Part shown: piece after piece, positions 1 through 10,376 of the stretch | How positions within the stretch are numbered: the first letter of the stretch is position 1 | Layout of the letters: the number at the start of each line of letters is the position of its first letter | Assembly (NCBI GenBank): GCA_963853835.1 | Contig: OY970823.1 | Coordinates: 68,106,779 to 68,170,778, forward strand | From: Calendula officinalis | Lineage: Eukaryota; Streptophyta; Magnoliopsida; Asterales; Asteraceae | Length of the DNA: 64,000 bases | Reading direction: 5' to 3' | Position numbers and translations under genes: made by a program | Notes under the pieces: generated by a model | The model's database searches: none | What the model saw: the letters and a program-made list of their open reading frames with translations, nothing else | What the model was told of the DNA's origin: nothing

Positions 1-523
1 TGTAGTGAATACTTGTTTATTCAGTGAGTGCTTGATGATTACTCGGATTGAAATTCTATATTTAAATTTTCATAGAAATATATATTATACATACAATTTC
101 TCTACTTCTTAAAAATTTCTACCTATCTTGGAGAAATTATTCGAGTTTAAACTGAGTTCCCGAGTTTTAACTAAGTTTCTGATTTTTGACCGAGTTTCCA
201 AGCTGGACGAGTTTTGACCGAGTTTTACGTCTACTGAGGTTTTGACTGGTTAGCATCAACCCGACTTGGTACACCACCGAGTAACAAGTAACCAGCGAAT
301 ACTCGGCCGAATTGACCAAATTTTACGACACATAGTATTTGAACCAAAAGAAGTGACCCGCGTAGAAAAATAAGTTTTTTATTTATTTTTATTGCACAAG
401 TACTATATCCGTTCGTTGATACATAACCAAAACCCACGCTCGTGAGTTGTGACGCTGCACTACACCCTCTATAACTGCTAGACCAACAAAATCCACACGG
501 TAAAGCAGAGCTACACCTACGCA
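1..523. other. Intergenic, nothing recognised
   Basis: This stretch is AT-rich with no supported gene. Positions 140-230 hold short degenerate repeats of a GAGTTTT-containing unit. The short open frames here have no recognisable protein character. Confidence 0.5.
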
Positions 524-962
524 GAGCATCTTCAATGGTAGCTTTTTTAAAAGTTTATTACTATTCTAATAAGCTTTTGAAAGACTTTTTACCATTGGAA
601 TGCCTAGTTTTTTGAAAAGCTTATTACAAAGACTTATTCTCTACTAACCTTTTAACTAACTTTTAATGTTTGTCATTTTTGGCCCCTTATGTTTAATATA
701 TTTTCACTTTAAACCTTAGATGTATTATATATAAATTCTTTATTATATTTTTGTTACTTAATAAATAAATGATATAATATTTAATGTCAATCAGTATAAT
801 ATTTTTTTATTAGACATTTTAAAATATATAATATTTAGTAAGATGTCAAAAAAATTGTCAAATTATATAGATAATTATTTATAAAATATTTGAGATAGAT
901 AAAGGTAAATTAGAAATATTGTAAAAGAAAAAGCTTTTGGAGAGGTTAACCATTGGAGATGT
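524..962. mobile_element. MITE-like element with GAGCATCTTCAATGG ends
   Basis: The left end reads AGAGCATCTTCAATGG and the right end, on the other strand, reads ACATCTCCAATGGTTAAC, so the two ends form imperfect inverted repeats around an AT-rich core. A related copy lies at 9862-10376 with the same kind of ends. There is no coding capacity. The superfamily (hAT or Mutator type) cannot be decided because no clean target duplication is visible. Confidence 0.5.
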
Positions 963-1139
963 TATTTATAAAAAGGTTTTTGATTAGTGGAATGTTGATG
1001 TGGCAAAACTGGATGATATCATTTCAAATCTTCATCCTTTAATTTGCGATTTTTGCCCAAATATCTGCCAACTTGTTCTACCTGTCAATTTAGGGCATAT
1101 TTTGAAGCTACTTTCTCCTAAATTCATCATCTAATTCAG

Positions 1140-1777
1140 GTAATTTTTTTATTTTATGTTTTTTTATGGATGATTTGCATGTGCGTTTTACTTCTCGTGC
1201 TAATAACCCAAATGCCTAATTATAATCGATTTTACGGAGCACATCGCTGATTTGCTGGTTTAGACTGAGATTTTAAACCTGTAAACTTAATTGTAATCGA
1301 TTTTATGGAGCACACTGCTGATTATAAGTTTGGTTTGAGTGAGATTACTAGGGTTTGAGGAAAAATTTAGTTCTAATAGCTAGAAACTGCGATATGCTAT
1401 TGGTTCGTATTAATCTGATTTAGGGGTTTTTCTTCTTCATGTAATGTGATCTACCTCTTTAATCTTGTGAAATAGATTCTTATATGACAAATTTGTTGGA
1501 TACTGTATTTACAACTAGTTTAACTTGGATAAGATCAGTCTCAGGTGTGTAAACTGCTGCTTTTCTCTTTGAGTGTTCAGGAAATGAAGGTCTAATATAA
1601 CTATATAAGATTAAGGGCTTACTATAAGCTGAAGTTGTTCCTTCATTTGGTATAATTAGGCAAAGTAAAACGAGATCAATTTGCTGGATGAGGCTGCCAA
1701 ATTGCTGTTTTTTATCTTTGTGCAACCAATTTTTTAAATAAAATTTATATACAATTTTGTTGTCTTCCTTGTGACAG
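1140..1777 (+). other. Probable 5'-UTR intron of the Pol IV/V subunit-7-like gene
   Basis: A donor (CAG|GTAATT) at 1140 and an acceptor (TGACAG|GTT) ending at 1777 bracket a T-rich stretch. The acceptor lies eight bases before the conserved family start codon at 1786. This places a leader exon just upstream of 1140 and an intron in the 5' leader. Inferred from splice signals and position only. Confidence 0.55.
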
Positions 1778-1854
1778 GTTGAAAAATGTTTCTCAAAGTA
1801 CAATTAAGCTGGAATGTGGTAATACCAGCATAAAATCTCAACATCAAGGGATTG

Positions 1855-2316
1855 ATGTTACAAAAAGCAATTCTTGTCCGTTTATTGGATGACTTTTCAG
1901 CAAAAAGAGCTACTAACGATCTCGGATACCTTTTAGCAGTCACCACTTTGGATAAAATTGGTGAAGGAAAAGTGAGAGAACACACAGGTGATGTGTTGTT
2001 TCCAGTCAACTTCACTGGTTTGACCTTCAAGGTCTTTCGGGGAGAAGTTGTTGAAGGAATTGTGCACAAGATTCTGAAACACGGGGTTTTTATGAGATGT
2101 GGGCCCATTGAGTATCTATATCTCTCGAATCAGAAGATGACTGATTACCAGTATCAAATTGCTGAAAGCCCGTGTTTTCTGAATGTAAAAACGGGGTCGA
2201 GAATTGAGAAAGATGCAACTTTGAGGTGTATTGTGATTGGTGTGAAGTATATGGAGGCTCAGAAAGAGTTTCAAGCAGTTGTTGGATTGGAGGGAGATTA
2301 TTTGGGGCCTGTTTAA
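1855..2316 (+). CDS. NRPD7: DNA-directed RNA polymerase IV/V subunit 7-like protein (Rpb7 family), N-terminally shortened
   Basis: The 153-residue frame matches plant NRPD7/NRPE7 proteins, the Rpb7-family subunits of RNA polymerases IV and V. These polymerases make and use siRNA-guided transcripts in nuclear DNA methylation. Residues 1-60 correspond to the tip domain, with a stretch ending GEGKVREHTGDVLFPV. The remainder corresponds to the S1/OB-type domain, with VFRGEVVEGIVHKILKHGVF, and the protein ends GDYLGPV as this subfamily does. Pol II Rpb7 differs and is longer. The usual start of the family is visible at 1786 (MFLKVQLSWNVVIPA), but it runs into an in-frame TAA at 1831-1833 where homologues have an acidic codon. 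The ATG at 1855 is therefore the first usable start and drops about 23 residues of the tip domain. It could be a weak allele, a decaying duplicate or a functional short form. Confidence 0.8.
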   Translation: MLQKAILVRLLDDFSAKRATNDLGYLLAVTTLDKIGEGKVREHTGDVLFPVNFTGLTFKVFRGEVVEGIVHKILKHGVFMRCGPIEYLYLSNQKMTDYQYQIAESPCFLNVKTGSRIEKDATLRCIVIGVKYMEAQKEFQAVVGLEGDYLGPV

Positions 2317-2762
2317 ATGGTTTTGTGGTTTGAAAGGTGGTTGACTTTTTTCATGACTGATAATTCTGTGAAGTTTTACTTAGTTTGTTGTTATGATTAT
2401 GTAGAAAATTTGACATTTTGCTGTTTTTATTATGGTTCAGAATTAATTGGACCTGTTGGTTGGTTGTTTGTATGCTGAACTTTTATTTTATGTTAATTGA
2501 CCAAAAATTAGGTGATGATTTATTGATTTTGATTCTTATCTCAATGTGATAGATTGGAAATAAGAACACAAATTGGATCAGAAGCCACAAACTACAAAGA
2601 TGAAATCAAATGAAGAACACAAAGTCACACATGACCATCAAATATTAATCAATCTATACGTTTACATTAAATACTGCTAGCAATGATCATTAAATTTTCA
2701 CTATCCAAATTTCGAAAACCTAAATTGTATAATCAAATCGATTTTGTTCTTCAGCAATCCAA
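2317..2762. other. Tail-to-tail intergenic spacer
   Basis: This AT-rich spacer lies between the convergent Pol IV/V subunit gene (+) and the PRA1 gene (-). It must contain both 3' UTRs. AT-rich polyadenylation-like stretches are present, but no specific site can be fixed. Confidence 0.5.
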
Positions 2763-3308
2763 TCAAACCTGAATGTAAGATCCTCGTGAAGGTCCATCCT
2801 CATCAACAACCGAAAGCAAAGCTCCATATGGTGATTCAGTGTCATCAGGAGTCCTCAATATTGCGTGTAAGCTTGCCACGAGAGCTGCAATCATGATCGA
2901 GATAAACATGTTCCACCAAACACCAGCCACAGCTACCGCGACGACTGTAATCACACCCAATGAAACCAAAACAAATCGATCGTCGATTTCGAAGTCGAAA
3001 ACCACCCACGGCTCGTCCCTGGCTAAGGAGAGGAAGATCCAACCGGCGATTATGATCAGGAACACGATCGCGGTGATTGGGCGGAAAATTAGGGTTAAGA
3101 TGAAGATGAGTAGAGAGATGACGGCGTAATTGCCACGGAAGGTGTAGACGTTCCTGTTGAAACGGAGGGAGAGATCGGGGACGGAGAGAGGGAGAGAGAA
3201 CGAGGAGAGGAAATCGTCGAACCATGGACGGATTGAGTGGCGAATTTCGGCGGTAGCACTGTAGGTGTTGGTGGCGCCGGCGTTTGGTGCCGGTGATGAT
3301 GGTGTCAT
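2763..3308 (-). CDS. PRA1 (prenylated Rab acceptor) family protein
   Basis: This intronless frame encodes 181 residues. It has the PRA1 layout: a hydrophilic N-terminus (about 1-55), the conserved RFNRNVYTFRGNYAV stretch (about 49-63), then two pairs of hydrophobic segments at about 62-96 and 112-151 separated by a short loop with FDFEIDDRFVL, and an acidic hydrophilic tail ending SYIQV. PRA1 proteins sit in ER, Golgi and endosomal membranes and bind prenylated Rab GTPases during vesicle traffic. The start at 3308 is the first ATG of the frame and gives the usual family length. It is convergent with the upstream polymerase-subunit gene, 446 bases apart. The subfamily letter was not assigned. 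Confidence 0.88.
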   Translation of the reverse strand: MTPSSPAPNAGATNTYSATAEIRHSIRPWFDDFLSSFSLPLSVPDLSLRFNRNVYTFRGNYAVISLLIFILTLIFRPITAIVFLIIIAGWIFLSLARDEPWVVFDFEIDDRFVLVSLGVITVVAVAVAGVWWNMFISIMIAALVASLHAILRTPDDTESPYGALLSVVDEDGPSRGSYIQV

Positions 3309-3652
3309 TTCGTGAGAAGGAAGGGGAATTGGAATTTTCTAGAATTGTAGAGATTGAATAGGTCGTAGTTTTGAGGTTATGGTTATTGGAGATCAAATGG
3401 AGAAAATTAGCATATTCTCCGTCGTGATCATGGGTTCCTCCGTCGCGAGTGGTGGAGCTGGCAGTGAGTGGTAAACAAAGTATTGTGTGACAATGACTCA
3501 AAGTCAACAATATGTCTAAAAGGGTATTTAATATATTAATTAATTCAAATAATATAGAAAGTCGAACTATGACAAGAAGACAATATTTGATTCAGAAAAA
3601 TCAACTACTTCGTAAATCATTTTTGAAAGTTATATTAAGTAAGGTTAATTAA
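3309..3652. other. PRA1 upstream region
   Basis: This holds the 5' UTR and promoter of the minus-strand PRA1 gene. No clear TATA box was fixed. It ends at the Harbinger-like element at 3653. Confidence 0.4.
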
Positions 3653-3873
3653 GACTACCCGTAATGGGTGACCAAACAAAGTTTAGTCACCCCTGCCACC
3701 TCTGCGCCACATCAGCTTTCTCTCTCCTGATCAAACACATGACCAAACAGCGACCAAACCCTCGTAACGGGTGACCGAATCGGCGACCAAATTTTTTTTA
3801 AGAATTTTCGTTTTATTAATATATATATAAATATAATATTTATTTTATATATAATATATTATTAAATTATTAA

Positions 3874-3969
<96 letters not shown>

Positions 3970-4136
3970 GAAAAAGAGGGAAAAAAGGTCGCAGAGCACA
4001 AACGCCCAACGGTCGGGAAGTCGACCGTTCAACAAGAAGGACGCGTCGGGCATGTTGGCCGTAACGGAGGGGGACGTGTCGGGCATGCTTATTTGGCCGG
4101 TCACGACCGAAATTTCGGTCACCGTTACGGACAGTC
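3653..4136. mobile_element. PIF/Harbinger-like MITE containing a TA microsatellite
   Basis: The element is flanked by TAA on both sides (3650-3652 and 4137-4139), the 3-bp duplication expected for PIF/Harbinger. The left end is GACTACCCGTAATGGGTGACC and the right end, reversed, is GACTGTCCGTAACGGTGACC. The left subterminal block (CACATCAGCTTTCTCTC, then ATGACCAAACAG) recurs in the elements at 11812 and 39930. The right subterminal block holds GACGCGTC motifs shared with the same elements. There is no open frame apart from the meaningless translation of the TA run. Confidence 0.75.
3881..3966. repeat. (TA)n microsatellite, about 86 bp
   Basis: An uninterrupted TA run lies inside the Harbinger-like MITE. 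The long Tyr/Ile open frame across it is an artefact of the repeat. Confidence 0.95.
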
Positions 4137-4429
4137 TAATAATTATATTGATGTTTACCTATTCATCAATCTATTAATTTTTAGCGCGTATTGATAAAAA
4201 TGTGGTTGATGAAGTACTCAGACTTGTTCATTATAAATGCCCTCGATGTTTTTTTGCAAATCATGAGCATAGAAGTAAACGTGAAGTATGTTCCGTGTTA
4301 TTCGTTCGTCATGTAAAGTTTTTAAGCAAGCCTCAATTTGGTATGGTTAATGTATTACTGTTGCCTCACAACTTTAAGGTTGGGGTTCAATTCATGTCGT
4401 TGACTTAAGTGGAAATTAGATGTAGATTA

Positions 4430-4831
4430 GACCGGTGCCAACGCATGCATCAGTAACCCGTCAACAGTAATTTTGAACCCATCCTCGCACGACGCCATTG
4501 GAACCATTCCGTCGTGAGCCGCGTCGGTAGAATCACGTCGGTAGAGAGGGGTTGGGATGTTGTACTCTATGCATATATACTTGTACTATTTGTAACTTTT
4601 TTTTATAACTTCTTTTTTCTTTGTTTTTTTTTATTTTGTAAAATTATTATAAAATTACATTTTTATTTGTATAATAAATTATATTTATATTTTAATTAAA
4701 ATTGATGATGCGGAAATGACGTGTTAGTGATGTGTTATGGTTTGCACGACCGTGTCAGTAACGTGTTAGTAAGGATGTGATGATGTGGCTCTACTGATGT
4801 GTAGACTGACGCGTCACTGTTGGGATAGGCC
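4430..4831. mobile_element. Harbinger-type MITE (GACCGGTGCCAAC ends)
   Basis: The element is flanked by TTA at 4427-4429 and 4832-4834. The left end GACCGGTGCCAAC and the reversed right end GGCCTATCCCAAC agree at 9 of 13 bases, followed by GTGACGCG-like sequence. A related left end occurs at 43179. No protein is encoded. Confidence 0.55.
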
Positions 4832-4834
4832 TTA

Positions 4835-5228
4835 GGATTTGCCGATAAAGAAAAGTTAGGTGTTGCCCTTCTTGTACAAACAAGCAAATGATATTGATTC
4901 ATACCATTTAGTCCTACTCACAATCATACTCACTAGATGAAGATATGTGTCAAAATCAAGAGATAATATTATAAGATATAATTAGTAGATTACACATGTC
5001 ACGAGTCCAGTGGGGGACCCACAAAAAAAGTTGAGTGATGACACCAGTTGCACATTTTTTAGAGGTTGTTCGTGTATTATACTAAGTCCACCCTAATATC
5101 ATCCTATCAAATTGATAGAACTATAAATAGTATAAGGACTAAATATTATTTATCTATCTTAATTGGCGAATAACTTTATTAGGCCGACATTATAAAAGTA
5201 TTAATACTAGTATTCAAGTATTTTCTAT
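4835..5228. other. Intergenic, nothing recognised
   Basis: AT-rich sequence without a supported gene, RNA or repeat boundary. Confidence 0.45.
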
Positions 5229-5450
5229 GAGGGATTGGCTAACTCATGCCCTAAGGGCATCAGATAACCTTCACTTAATGCACTAAAAAATTCCTAAAAT
5301 TCCACAAAATGTAATCAATGAAGTCTAATTGTGCATTTTTATAAGGAAAATAGAGGTTTAATAAATGTATTTTGTAAAATTTTAAGAAGTTTTTAATACA
5401 TTAAATAAAGGTTATCTCATGTCATTAAGACATGAGTTAAAAAATCTCTT
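5229..5450. mobile_element. MULE-type MITE-like inverted repeat
   Basis: The left end includes GGCTAACTCATGCCCTAAG and then GATAACC. The right end read in reverse includes TTTAACTCATGTCTTAATG and then GATAACC. This makes imperfect terminal inverted repeats of about 30 bp. The same layout recurs at 48216-48422, where a 9-bp duplication supports a Mutator-like origin. Here the flanks (TTCTATGAG against TTCTACTTA) agree only partly. Confidence 0.5.
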
Positions 5451-5531
5451 TCTACTTAAATTTGATGATATAATCAGAAATTATAAGACACATATTTATA
5501 CGACAAAAAAGTGAAAAACTAAACAAATATA

Positions 5532-5958
5532 CTTCCTCCGATTCAAAATAAGTGATATACTTGAGGTTTCACGGTTTTTGAGGCAAAAGATTATAATGAT
5601 GCTTAAATTAGATTAATTGGATGGTTAGTGGGAATGGGTCCCACACCTTTTGAATAAAGTAATGTTAATGATGTTTAAAAGTAAAAAGTAAGGGTAAATG
5701 AGTCATTTCACTTTGTTAAAGTAGATAGTTAGTGGGTGTGGGTCTCATTTTTTTTGCCAAATAAGGAAACTTTTTAAAGTGTATCACTTATTTTGAATCA
5801 CCCAAAAAGGAAAGTGTCCGGCTAAGGAATGGGAAATCATTCTCCTGTTTTATGAATCCAATTTGCATTTCATCCGGGAAAAGCCATCTTTTTCTCAACA
5901 ATGCCTTTGTCATTTGATCCAAGAGTGTTCCGTTAGATTTATTTTGAATCGGAGGAAG
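5532..5958. mobile_element. Stowaway-like MITE with a foreign insert
   Basis: The left end CTTCCTCCGATTCAAAATA and the right end TATTTTGAATCGGAGGAAG form near-perfect terminal inverted repeats of the Tc1/mariner Stowaway type, with TA at the left flank. The interior matches the other copies in this window. Between about 5819 and 5937 lies roughly 120 bp not shared with the other copies, placed between the two subterminal GTGTATCACTTATTTTGA-like repeats. The element lies upstream of DHQS. Confidence 0.7.
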
Positions 5959-6021
5959 CATATGAACTACAGTCAGCAGCCCTCCTTCACCTACCACCCC
6001 TTCTTCAAATACTTCTGCAAT

Positions 6022-6564
6022 TAGGGGTGTTCGTTTGGACGGTTTGGTTTTATCCAAACCAAATAGGTGAAACCAAATAAAGTCCGGTTTTTAAAAGTTC
6101 AAACCGAACCGTCCAAACTAATTCGAAAACCAAACCGATCCGAACCAAATAACAATTTGGTTGGTTTGGTCTTATCCGTTTGGTTTTTCTAAAAAATTTT
6201 CAAAATACTACAAAAGTATATAACATAAATAATATTAAGTTCGATATGTACAATTTCAAAATAATAAACTACTTTGTACATAAAAACAAGTATAAATCAT
6301 AGCTTGTGACATTTATAATCATATATGCAAAAATCTTGGCATCAATTTCATCAAAAACTCCAAAAAGATCGGTATATATATTACTATTTGGTTTTTTTGG
6401 ACAATCCGGTTTTCACAACGGAAACCAAATCCAATCCGAAAACCAAAATATTAATTTGGTTCAAGTCCAAACCGATCCAAAAAACCAAATAACCGATCCA
6501 AATAGTCCGATCCAAAATGTCCAATTGGACAATCCGGTTATATCCGAATAGTGAACTACCCCTG
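6022..6564. mobile_element. hAT-like MITE in the DHQS 5' region
   Basis: An exact 8-bp target duplication TCTGCAAT lies at 6014-6021 and 6565-6572. The left end TAGGGGTGTTCG and the reversed right end CAGGGGTAGTTC form imperfect inverted repeats. The body is rich in ACCAAACCGATCC-like units on both strands, which can fold back. A related element with the same ends lies at 10973-11601. The 8-bp duplication fits hAT. The element ends 58 bases before the DHQS start codon and so lies in its promoter or leader. Confidence 0.75.
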
Positions 6565-6622
6565 TCTGCAATGGCTTCAAACATTCCTTACCAACCACCT
6601 CTCAATCCGACCCAACCATTCC

Positions 6623-9023
6623 ATGGCAGCAGCGGCGGCCTCGACGGCGACGGCGTCTTATTCCACTCTCTCCCCCAAACACAACCTGTCTCTTCCCACC
6701 AATCACCATCTCAATAAGAATGTTCTAGGTTTTCTATCGGAAAAGCCTCTTCGAAATCGTCCTCTTTCTCTTTCTTGCTCTCGTCCAGCTAAACTTCCGA
6801 TGAAAATTTCCGCTACTTCGGCTGCTGCTCCGGTGATCGAAAGCAGCAAATCGAGTCCTGGCGATGTCCCTACCATAGTTGATGTTAATTTAGGTGATCG
6901 GAGTTATCCAATTTATATCGGATCTGGTCTCCTCAATCAACCGGATCTTCTACAAAGGTATTATTATAATTGATGTTTTCTGTTTCTCCTTTTAATTATT
7001 TGCAATCGAGTCATTAGTATGCATTTTGGGAATTCATTGTTCACGGGGTTATATATTCCTACAATTTTCAGTTTTCACTGCCTTTAAAATACAATCCAAT
7101 CGGTTGCTAACGAAAACTTCATCTCTGCTGTTGTAGTTGATTTGTGAATTATTTATTATTTGTGAAAACTTGAATTATCATACACACCTTCCAGACATTG
7201 ATTAGCATCCTAATCACCTAATTGAAGGCTTGCAATTAGGTCATGGTGTTGAGAAGCAACATTTATGTGGCACATGTACCACCTTTATATGTATCTAATT
7301 CATACGATGTTTCAAAATTAATAGTAATTAATTACTAATTAAGCTGCTGAAAATTTTACACCTTTCTGAAGTAAGGTTTAAACAAGAGCATTCTGGTATT
7401 AGATTAATGAAAGATACACTTATGAACAATTCTTTGAAATTAGCTTTGGAGCAGTATTAACTCAGTTAACCATATTATGTTTGTATTGTGTAGGCATATT
7501 CATGGGAAAAGAGTTCTTGTGGTAACTAACACCACAGTTGCACCCCTATACTTGGATAAAGTTGTAACTGCTTTGACAGTTGGAAACCCTAATGTTAATG
7601 TTGAAAGTGTAATTCTACCTGATGGCGAGAAGTACAAGGACATGGTAATCATCTAGAAGCTTCATTTACATTTTCAAATTCCATATTTGCATTTATGGTG
7701 GTATACAGTCATAAATAAACATTTTCATTTTATTTATTTTTTAATAATAGGACACTTTGATGAAAGTATTTGATAAAGCCATTGAATCTCGGTTAGATAG
7801 ACGTTGCACATTTGTAGCTCTTGGTGGCGGGGTAATTGGTGACATGTGTGGATATGCAGCTGCTTCTTTCCTTCGTGGTGTTAATTTTATTCAAATTCCC
7901 ACAACTGTTATGGCACAGGTAATTTGACCCGTTCATGATAAACGGGTCAAAGTTGCCACCTTTAATTACTATCTCACTCTCACAGTTTCTGATTAGAGTT
8001 GTAATTGGTATTGTAGGTGGATTCTTCTGTTGGGGGCAAAACCGGAATTAACCACAAACTGGGGAAAAACTTGATTGGTGCATTTTACCAGCCACAATGT
8101 GTGCTGATAGATACAGACACATTAAACACATTACCTGATAGAGAATTAGCATCTGGGCTTGCTGAGGTCATCAAGTATGGGCTTATTAGAGATGCTCCGT
8201 TTTTCGAGTGGCAAGAAAAGAACATGCAAGCGCTAATCAATAGGTAATAAAAGTTTTATTTTATCAAACATGATTTTATAATAAGACGAGTAAAAGTTTT
8301 AATATTTTTTTATCTAATTTAAGTGGATTCTGGTTATTCTCAGGGACCCTGATGCTTTTGCATATGCTATAAAGCGTTCGTGTGAAAACAAGGCTGAAGT
8401 TGTATCTCAAGATGAGAAAGAAAGTGGACTAAGGGCCACATTAAACCTTGGTCATACATTCGGTCATGTGAGTTTTTTTTTATTTTTTATTTTCTTATTG
8501 TAAATGTTTCTCATTGTTGACTTTTTGGTTACAGGCTATAGAAACCAGTTATGGTTATGGACATTGGCTTCATGGAGAAGCAGTTGCAGCTGGCACGGTA
8601 TTGCATCTTAAGACATCTTTTTGTTCATTTTTTTTATTTTTATTTATTTATTTATAATTTTAGGTAATGGTGGTTGACATGTCATACCGTCTTGGTTGGA
8701 TTGATGAATCGATTGTGGAACGAACCAGCAACATCATAAAACAAGCAAAGCTGCCCGTTACTCCTCCTGAGATGATGACTGTAGACATGTTCAAATCTGT
8801 TATGGCTGTAAGTCAAACATAACCCGTTTGACCAGTTTCTGTTATTTTAGTTGAAAGCTTAATTGGTTTATTTATTAAATTGTTGGTGCAGGTTGATAAA
8901 AAAGTGGCAGATGGATTATTAAGACTAATCCTCTTAAAAGGTCCATTAGGAAGCTGTGTATTTACAGGAGACTATGACAGAAATGCCCTTGATCAAACCC
9001 TACATGCATTTTGTAAGTCCTGA
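6623..9023 (+). CDS. DHQS: 3-dehydroquinate synthase, chloroplastic (8 exons)
   Basis: This enzyme converts DAHP to 3-dehydroquinate, the second step of the shikimate pathway, in the plastid. Exons are 6623-6957, 7494-7644, 7751-7918, 8017-8243, 8344-8467, 8535-8597, 8664-8807 and 8892-9023. All junctions are GT-AG and join in frame to 447 residues. Residues 1 to about 75 are Ala/Ser/Thr/Arg-rich, as a transit peptide. The conserved blocks follow in order: GGGVIGDMCGYAAASFLRG, then DSSVGGKTGINHKLGKN, ELASGLAEVIKYG (a zinc-ligand Glu), LGHTFGHAIE and HWLHGEAVA (zinc-ligand His residues), and a conserved C-terminus. The ATG at 6623 is chosen because it is the first in-frame ATG and gives a normal transit peptide. 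An out-of-frame ATG at 6571 precedes it. A broken second copy lies at about 27950-31237. Confidence 0.93.
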
Positions 9024-9266
9024 GTAGTTGTAGAGATGACAATTTTGACCAAATTACCTAAAAATTGTCGATTTAAGTTGTATTTGATTGATAATGGGGT
9101 AAAACTGGTAATTTATTTATATATTCCAACTGAGTAATTGCAGTTAGGAACGATGTTTGTGCCTTATTTGTATCGGTGTGTATGTGTGTGTGTAAGCGTG
9201 TTTGACAACTTATTTTGACAAGTACTTTTTGTAAAACATGAAGTATGTTATGAGGTTGACCTTTCT

Positions 9267-9702
9267 ATTTCATCCGTCCATATTTCTCGACACAAATTAA
9301 TCAACTATAATCACAAGGAAAGTGTCGTTTAGCAATACGTGTAGATGTCGCGTCACAATGAAAAGTATACAAAAGCAGAAAAATAAGTGACGCAATGAAA
9401 AGTATACAAAAGCAGAAAAATAAGAGTATCCATTTTTAGGTGTTTCAAAATATTTTAGAATTTTCCATATTTGGTAAAATGAAGTGGGACACATACCTAC
9501 TAACTATATGTCTTTAATAAAGTGAATGACTCATTTACCCTTATTTTTACTTTTGAACGTTATTTAACTCATTTGAATCATAATATGTATGACTTATCAC
9601 TCACTAACTATTCAATTTAATTTAATTTAACATTCATTACAATCTTTTACTTAAAAAACATAAAATTAAAATTATGTCACTTATTTTGAAATAGAGAGAG
9701 TA
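9267..9702. mobile_element. Diverged Stowaway-like MITE
   Basis: The left end (TTTCATCCGTCCATATTTCT) and the right end (GTCACTTATTTTGAAATAGAGAGAG) resemble the Stowaway copies elsewhere in the window but are diverged. The interior carries the shared blocks around ACTAACTATATGTCTTTAAT and the ATTCAATTTAATTTAA stretch. The boundaries are approximate. Confidence 0.45.
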
Positions 9703-9861
9703 TAATTTTTAATTATGTGTGACGCTTACTATGGAAGTTCTCATCACAAAATGTCAAAAGTTTATTATCTTATTCTCGTCTTGTCATTATATATACTACG
9801 TATATGTCTTTACCGAGATGTCTTTACCGAGTATAATTTTGAATTAGTTGCATTGTTTTAA

Positions 9862-10376
9862 GAGGATCTTCAATCGGAGGTTAAAAGAAAAAATGTTGAT
9901 ATTATTTGAATAATCTCTAAAATGATTTTTTATCATTGGAATGAATGATTTTTTTAAGAGGTCACTCCAACCATTTGATCTTCCCCAACCACTTAAACAT
10001 CTTTCAATGTTTGATTCTTTTAGTCTCTATATTTAACAATTTTATATTTTAAATCCATGTATATATTTATATGTGAATAATTTATTATTTCTATAATTAT
10101 AAATTATAACTTTATCATATTTCAATAATTTTTAAGGTAGTTTTGTAACAAACATTTTAAAAAAAATGTTAACTTTTGTAATGCTATAGGAATTGTTAAA
10201 TTAAATAAGTGAGGGGCATTTATAAAGCATTTGATATAGTTAAATGTAAATTAGTAATTTATAAGAAAAAGTTTTTTGAAAAGTTAACAATTGGAGAGGT
10301 TTTTAACTAATAGGTTATTAGATGATATGGTAAAAGTAATAAGTCATTGGAGAGGTTAACCATTGTGGATGCTCTA
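9862..10376. mobile_element. MITE-like element with AGAGGATCTTCAATCGG ends
   Basis: The reversed right end reads AGAGCATCCACAATGGTTAA, giving an imperfect inverted repeat with the left end. It is a relative of the element at 524-962. The interior is AT-rich and noncoding. Confidence 0.5.

Noticed and set aside
1140..1777. Coding exon upstream of the Pol IV/V subunit gene
   Set aside because: The stretch is T-rich without a supportable frame in the right phase. A 5'-UTR intron fits better.
2845..3510. 221-codon minus-strand open frame overlapping the PRA1 gene
   Set aside because: It is in another frame of the PRA1 coding strand, has His/Arg/Asn-rich low-quality composition, and lacks family motifs. 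PRA1 explains the region.
3877..4122. Open frame with a Tyr/Ile repeat tail
   Set aside because: Translation of a TA microsatellite inside a MITE; the same artefact occurs at 53467-53706.
5788..6057. 89-codon minus-strand frame upstream of DHQS
   Set aside because: It spans parts of a Stowaway MITE, its insert and the hAT-like MITE. No family resemblance.
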